Below are positions 22,494 through 24,541 of a DNA stretch of 24,541 bases, in pieces. The notes beneath the pieces were generated by a model. The model saw nothing but the letters and a program-made list of their open reading frames with translations. It was not told where the DNA came from and searched no databases. Position 1 is the stretch's first letter, and every line of letters starts with the position of its first letter. The translations under genes and the position numbers were made by a program. This stretch comes from a virus: the IMG/VR virus record IMGVR_UViG_3300025120_000520, positions 1-24,541 of that record. One strand, given 5' to 3'.

Positions 22494-23419
22494 GTGGTAG
22501 TATCTTCTGTGTAGAAGTAGAACATAGCGTCACTAGCTTTGTACCCAACGTCCTCCACAAACTGCTTGTCTGCACACATACCCATCACGGCTATCTTACC
22601 TTGCAACTCTTCGTCCACATCCTTCATAAGTAACGTGGAAACTTCAACTTGAGCGCTTGTCCATCTAGTGTTGTGGTAGTTGTACATGTCAGCGATTGCC
22701 ACTTTGTCCATACACTGCTTACCAAATTTCTCGTACACACGTATGAAGTCCATGGGTAGCATACCTCGTTTGGGGAACCTGTCAGCAATCTTTTTCTTAG
22801 CTATAACATCTTCCATCTTGGTATGTACCTCGGGCGAAAACGCGTGTCCGCTTTGAAATATACTTATCAATTCTCGTACAGTATCCCCTCTGCCTTTACT
22901 TACTTTGTAGCTATCGCTGAAACCCAATGCTTCAAGACTAGCGGTATACGCGTCGTACGCCTCATCTTTTACCCTGTGCACGTTACCTCTCACTAGTGCT
23001 GATGCAGCATACGAAACCTCGGAAGGCGAATAGCTTCGTAGCTCTGCCCCTGCGTATTTTACTGCTGTACCCATATTAAGTGCCATACGCATATAATGCT
23101 GTTCTTTACCTTCGGAGTACTTACAGTTATCTATATCCCGTGAATACACCACGTACTTGTGTTTGCCGTTTTTGCTGGTCTGGAAGTCACCATAGCCAAT
23201 CCAGCCTAGTACATACGGATCATCGTCCATGTATACATACGCGGTGTTGGAAGTACGTACCATGGTCTTAGCTCCACGCATTGCTCGTTCAACCTCACGT
23301 CGAAAGGTCCAAAGCTCCATAGAATGTATGCCTCGCGGATCGTCGTGTGGATGGTTGATTGTATTGTTTCTGGCGGAGTGCTTCTTAGCTTCCTCTAGTG
23401 TTATGTTCTGTATACCCAT
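22490..23419 (-). CDS. Unrecognised early phage protein (309 residues)
   Basis: The ATG lies 6 bases after the previous stop, with AAAGGGT upstream. The sequence is ordered with no low-complexity parts: MELWTFRREVERAMRGAKTM (34-53), TAYVYMDDDPYVLGWIGYGDF (59-79), KYVVYSRDIDN, then helical segments (YMRMALNMGTAVKYAGAELR; SPSEVSYAASALVRGNVHRV), a basic stretch (AKKKIADRFPKRGMLPMDFI) and an acidic, Thr-rich end. No Walker, nuclease or helix-turn-helix motif is clear. It shares the leading position of the early block with the 362-residue protein, a place where phages often put host-takeover genes. That role is inference only. Confidence 0.82.
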   Translation of the reverse strand: MGIQNITLEEAKKHSARNNTINHPHDDPRGIHSMELWTFRREVERAMRGAKTMVRTSNTAYVYMDDDPYVLGWIGYGDFQTSKNGKHKYVVYSRDIDNCKYSEGKEQHYMRMALNMGTAVKYAGAELRSYSPSEVSYAASALVRGNVHRVKDEAYDAYTASLEALGFSDSYKVSKGRGDTVRELISIFQSGHAFSPEVHTKMEDVIAKKKIADRFPKRGMLPMDFIRVYEKFGKQCMDKVAIADMYNYHNTRWTSAQVEVSTLLMKDVDEELQGKIAVMGMCADKQFVEDVGYKASDAMFYFYTEDTTT

Positions 23420-23425
23420 AATGTT

Positions 23426-24514
23426 TTACCCTTTCACGGTTTTAGTAAAGTTACATACCCTGTTTATCTTTGTATTGTATTGCGCCACCACGTTCCCTGC
23501 GTTTGGGTCACCTCGCATATGCCACTTATAGTCAGTGTCATTCAGCAGGTAGTAAGCTAGATGCAGGCGTAGTGGGTGATCCTCATTTTTTATTACCTCG
23601 CGTGTTGTTTTCCAGTTATCTACAAATACGCCTAACATACTCCACTGGCCCCAGCGACTTGTAGGCATGTGTTCCTTTAGTTCGTTACGCATACGCTCTT
23701 CATAATCCCTGTCACCTTCGGGCAGTAGAGGGAACATAGTGAACGCCCACTCTTTAAACGTGGCAAGCTCGGCCTTCAGCTTGGCTTTCGCGTCTTTGTT
23801 TACAACCACTCTTGGGGCTTTCGGTATCGGCTTACCACCGTGTGAAAGATATGCGTCGCCAGATGTGATAAAGAATGACAGAGCCGTGCCATCATCACGT
23901 GAACTCCAAGACGTGTTCCATCTGTTAGGGCTATGTGGCACGTCACACGCAGCGACAGTTATACTTTTAGCCAGATAATACTTGCCAGCAGCAGGGCCAC
24001 CACACAATATGTACTGTTTGCCGTTTTCTATGCGAAACGTCAGGTGGGACGGTATGCACCGCTGTAAGAAACTATACCTAGACATGTGAGCGCCTTGCCC
24101 TGTGCCATTACGTATCGTCACTGTCTCCGTACCGTTTTTATGTTTGCGCCACACGATAGGAGCCAGCTTCTCGACCTCGGCTTCAGTCGGTCCTCTGCCG
24201 TACAACGCTGGGTTACGCCGCATATGGTCTGTGACTTTATCTGCTGGAATTGCGGTTTTGACCCCGTTTACCATGGTGTAGAAGTCACCCCAACAATACC
24301 CGAACACATCGTCACCGCTGTAGTACCCATCCATAAGCGCGTAACAGTTGTCGTTGATCTTTTTAATGCGCTCGTATTTGCGCTTGCGATCACCAAGGGG
24401 GCGTATGTCTTGCTCTAACGTATGACACTTTGATACCAGAGGTTTAGTGTTATTGTACCACGAAGCGACTTTATCGAACGTGTCCAGTTGGCGGTTCATG
24501 TATGACATAACCAT
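23426..24514 (-). CDS. Unrecognised early phage protein (362 residues), first early gene in view
   Basis: The first ATG is used because GGAGAAC lies 5 bases upstream; ATGs at codons 3 and 6 are weaker. The N-terminal 60 residues are helical and basic (DIRPLGDRKRKYERIKKINDN). GDDVFGYCWGDFYTMVNG (67-84) is Gly/aromatic-rich, followed by RNPALYGRGPTEAEVEKLAPIVWRKH, then a central part with RYSFLQRCIPSHLTFRIENG and YILCGGPAAGKYYLAKS (168-184). The last third is helical and charged. The GGPAAGK stretch resembles a P-loop but lacks the Ser/Thr. No family is recognised. Its leader carries the truncated third palindrome, so it probably heads an operon expressed early. Confidence 0.82.
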   Translation of the reverse strand: MVMSYMNRQLDTFDKVASWYNNTKPLVSKCHTLEQDIRPLGDRKRKYERIKKINDNCYALMDGYYSGDDVFGYCWGDFYTMVNGVKTAIPADKVTDHMRRNPALYGRGPTEAEVEKLAPIVWRKHKNGTETVTIRNGTGQGAHMSRYSFLQRCIPSHLTFRIENGKQYILCGGPAAGKYYLAKSITVAACDVPHSPNRWNTSWSSRDDGTALSFFITSGDAYLSHGGKPIPKAPRVVVNKDAKAKLKAELATFKEWAFTMFPLLPEGDRDYEERMRNELKEHMPTSRWGQWSMLGVFVDNWKTTREVIKNEDHPLRLHLAYYLLNDTDYKWHMRGDPNAGNVVAQYNTKINRVCNFTKTVKG

Positions 24515-24531
24515 TATTTGTTCTCCATGTT

Positions 24532-24541
24532 TTTAGGGAAG
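24532..24541 (-). promoter_or_regulatory. Palindromic early-gene operator-like site, copy 3 (cut by window edge)
   Basis: TTTAGGGAA plus the central G are present at the right edge; the expected second arm lies outside the window. It is 17 bases upstream of the ATG of the 362-residue gene, with GGAGAAC between, the same order as at copies 1 and 2. Confidence 0.5.

Noticed and set aside
23960-24010. P-loop in the 362-residue protein (GGPAAGK)
   Set aside because: The required Ser/Thr after Lys is a Tyr and there is no Walker B partner, so an ATPase call is not supported.

Overview
The window reads as part of a tailed double-stranded DNA phage genome (Caudoviricetes), most like the podovirus-type phages known mainly from marine viral metagenomes. 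This rests on gene content: a family A DNA polymerase, an archaeo-eukaryotic-type primase fused to a DUF927-like ATPase, a T7 gp2.5-like ssDNA-binding protein, a VRR-NUC nuclease, a Cas4/RecB-like nuclease, and a giant polyvalent virion protein with a zincin motif. No terminase, portal, capsid, integrase, lysis, tRNA or host gene is visible, so the capsid and packaging genes presumably lie to the left. The host cannot be read from the sequence. Base composition is moderately AT-rich and similar throughout.

Layout. Bases 1-11506 are a late, virion block on the + strand: an acidic repeat-rich protein cut by the left edge, two mid-sized virion-associated proteins, an 820-residue helical protein and a 2215-residue giant protein. 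They are tightly packed with short overlaps. A second small ORF with its own ribosome binding site lies inside the giant gene in another frame. Bases 11582-24514 are an early, replication and recombination block entirely on the - strand. The blocks converge on a rho-independent terminator at 11505-11534 that is oriented for the early transcript.

The early block, read in transcription order (right to left): two unrecognised proteins (362 and 309 residues), a small conserved-looking protein, VRR-NUC nuclease, about 170 noncoding or unknown bases with hairpins, a 59-residue protein, a 115-residue protein, two helix-turn-helix proteins (one fused to a DUF6378-like domain), DNA polymerase, PD-(D/E)XK nuclease with four cysteines, a very basic small protein, SNF2-type helicase, a 133-residue protein, an excisionase-like HTH protein, ssDNA-binding protein, primase-helicase, and a 75-residue protein. 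Together they form a nearly self-contained replication and recombination set: primase/helicase, polymerase, SSB, a second helicase and two nucleases.

The most unusual signals are outside the genes. (1) A palindrome, TTTAGGGAA-N-TTCCCTAAA, lies 11-17 bases upstream of the start codons of three early genes (helicase, VRR-NUC and the 362-residue gene, the last copy cut by the right edge). It seems to mark the heads of sub-operons. (2) The early transcript's 3' end, just before the terminator, carries a CU-rich stretch complementary to the GGAGAAC ribosome binding sites used by many early genes, with 12 bases of perfect complementarity to the VRR-NUC leader. (3) A likely overprinted gene lies at 6810-7031. 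(4) The polymerase has leucine at the position equivalent to E. coli Phe762.
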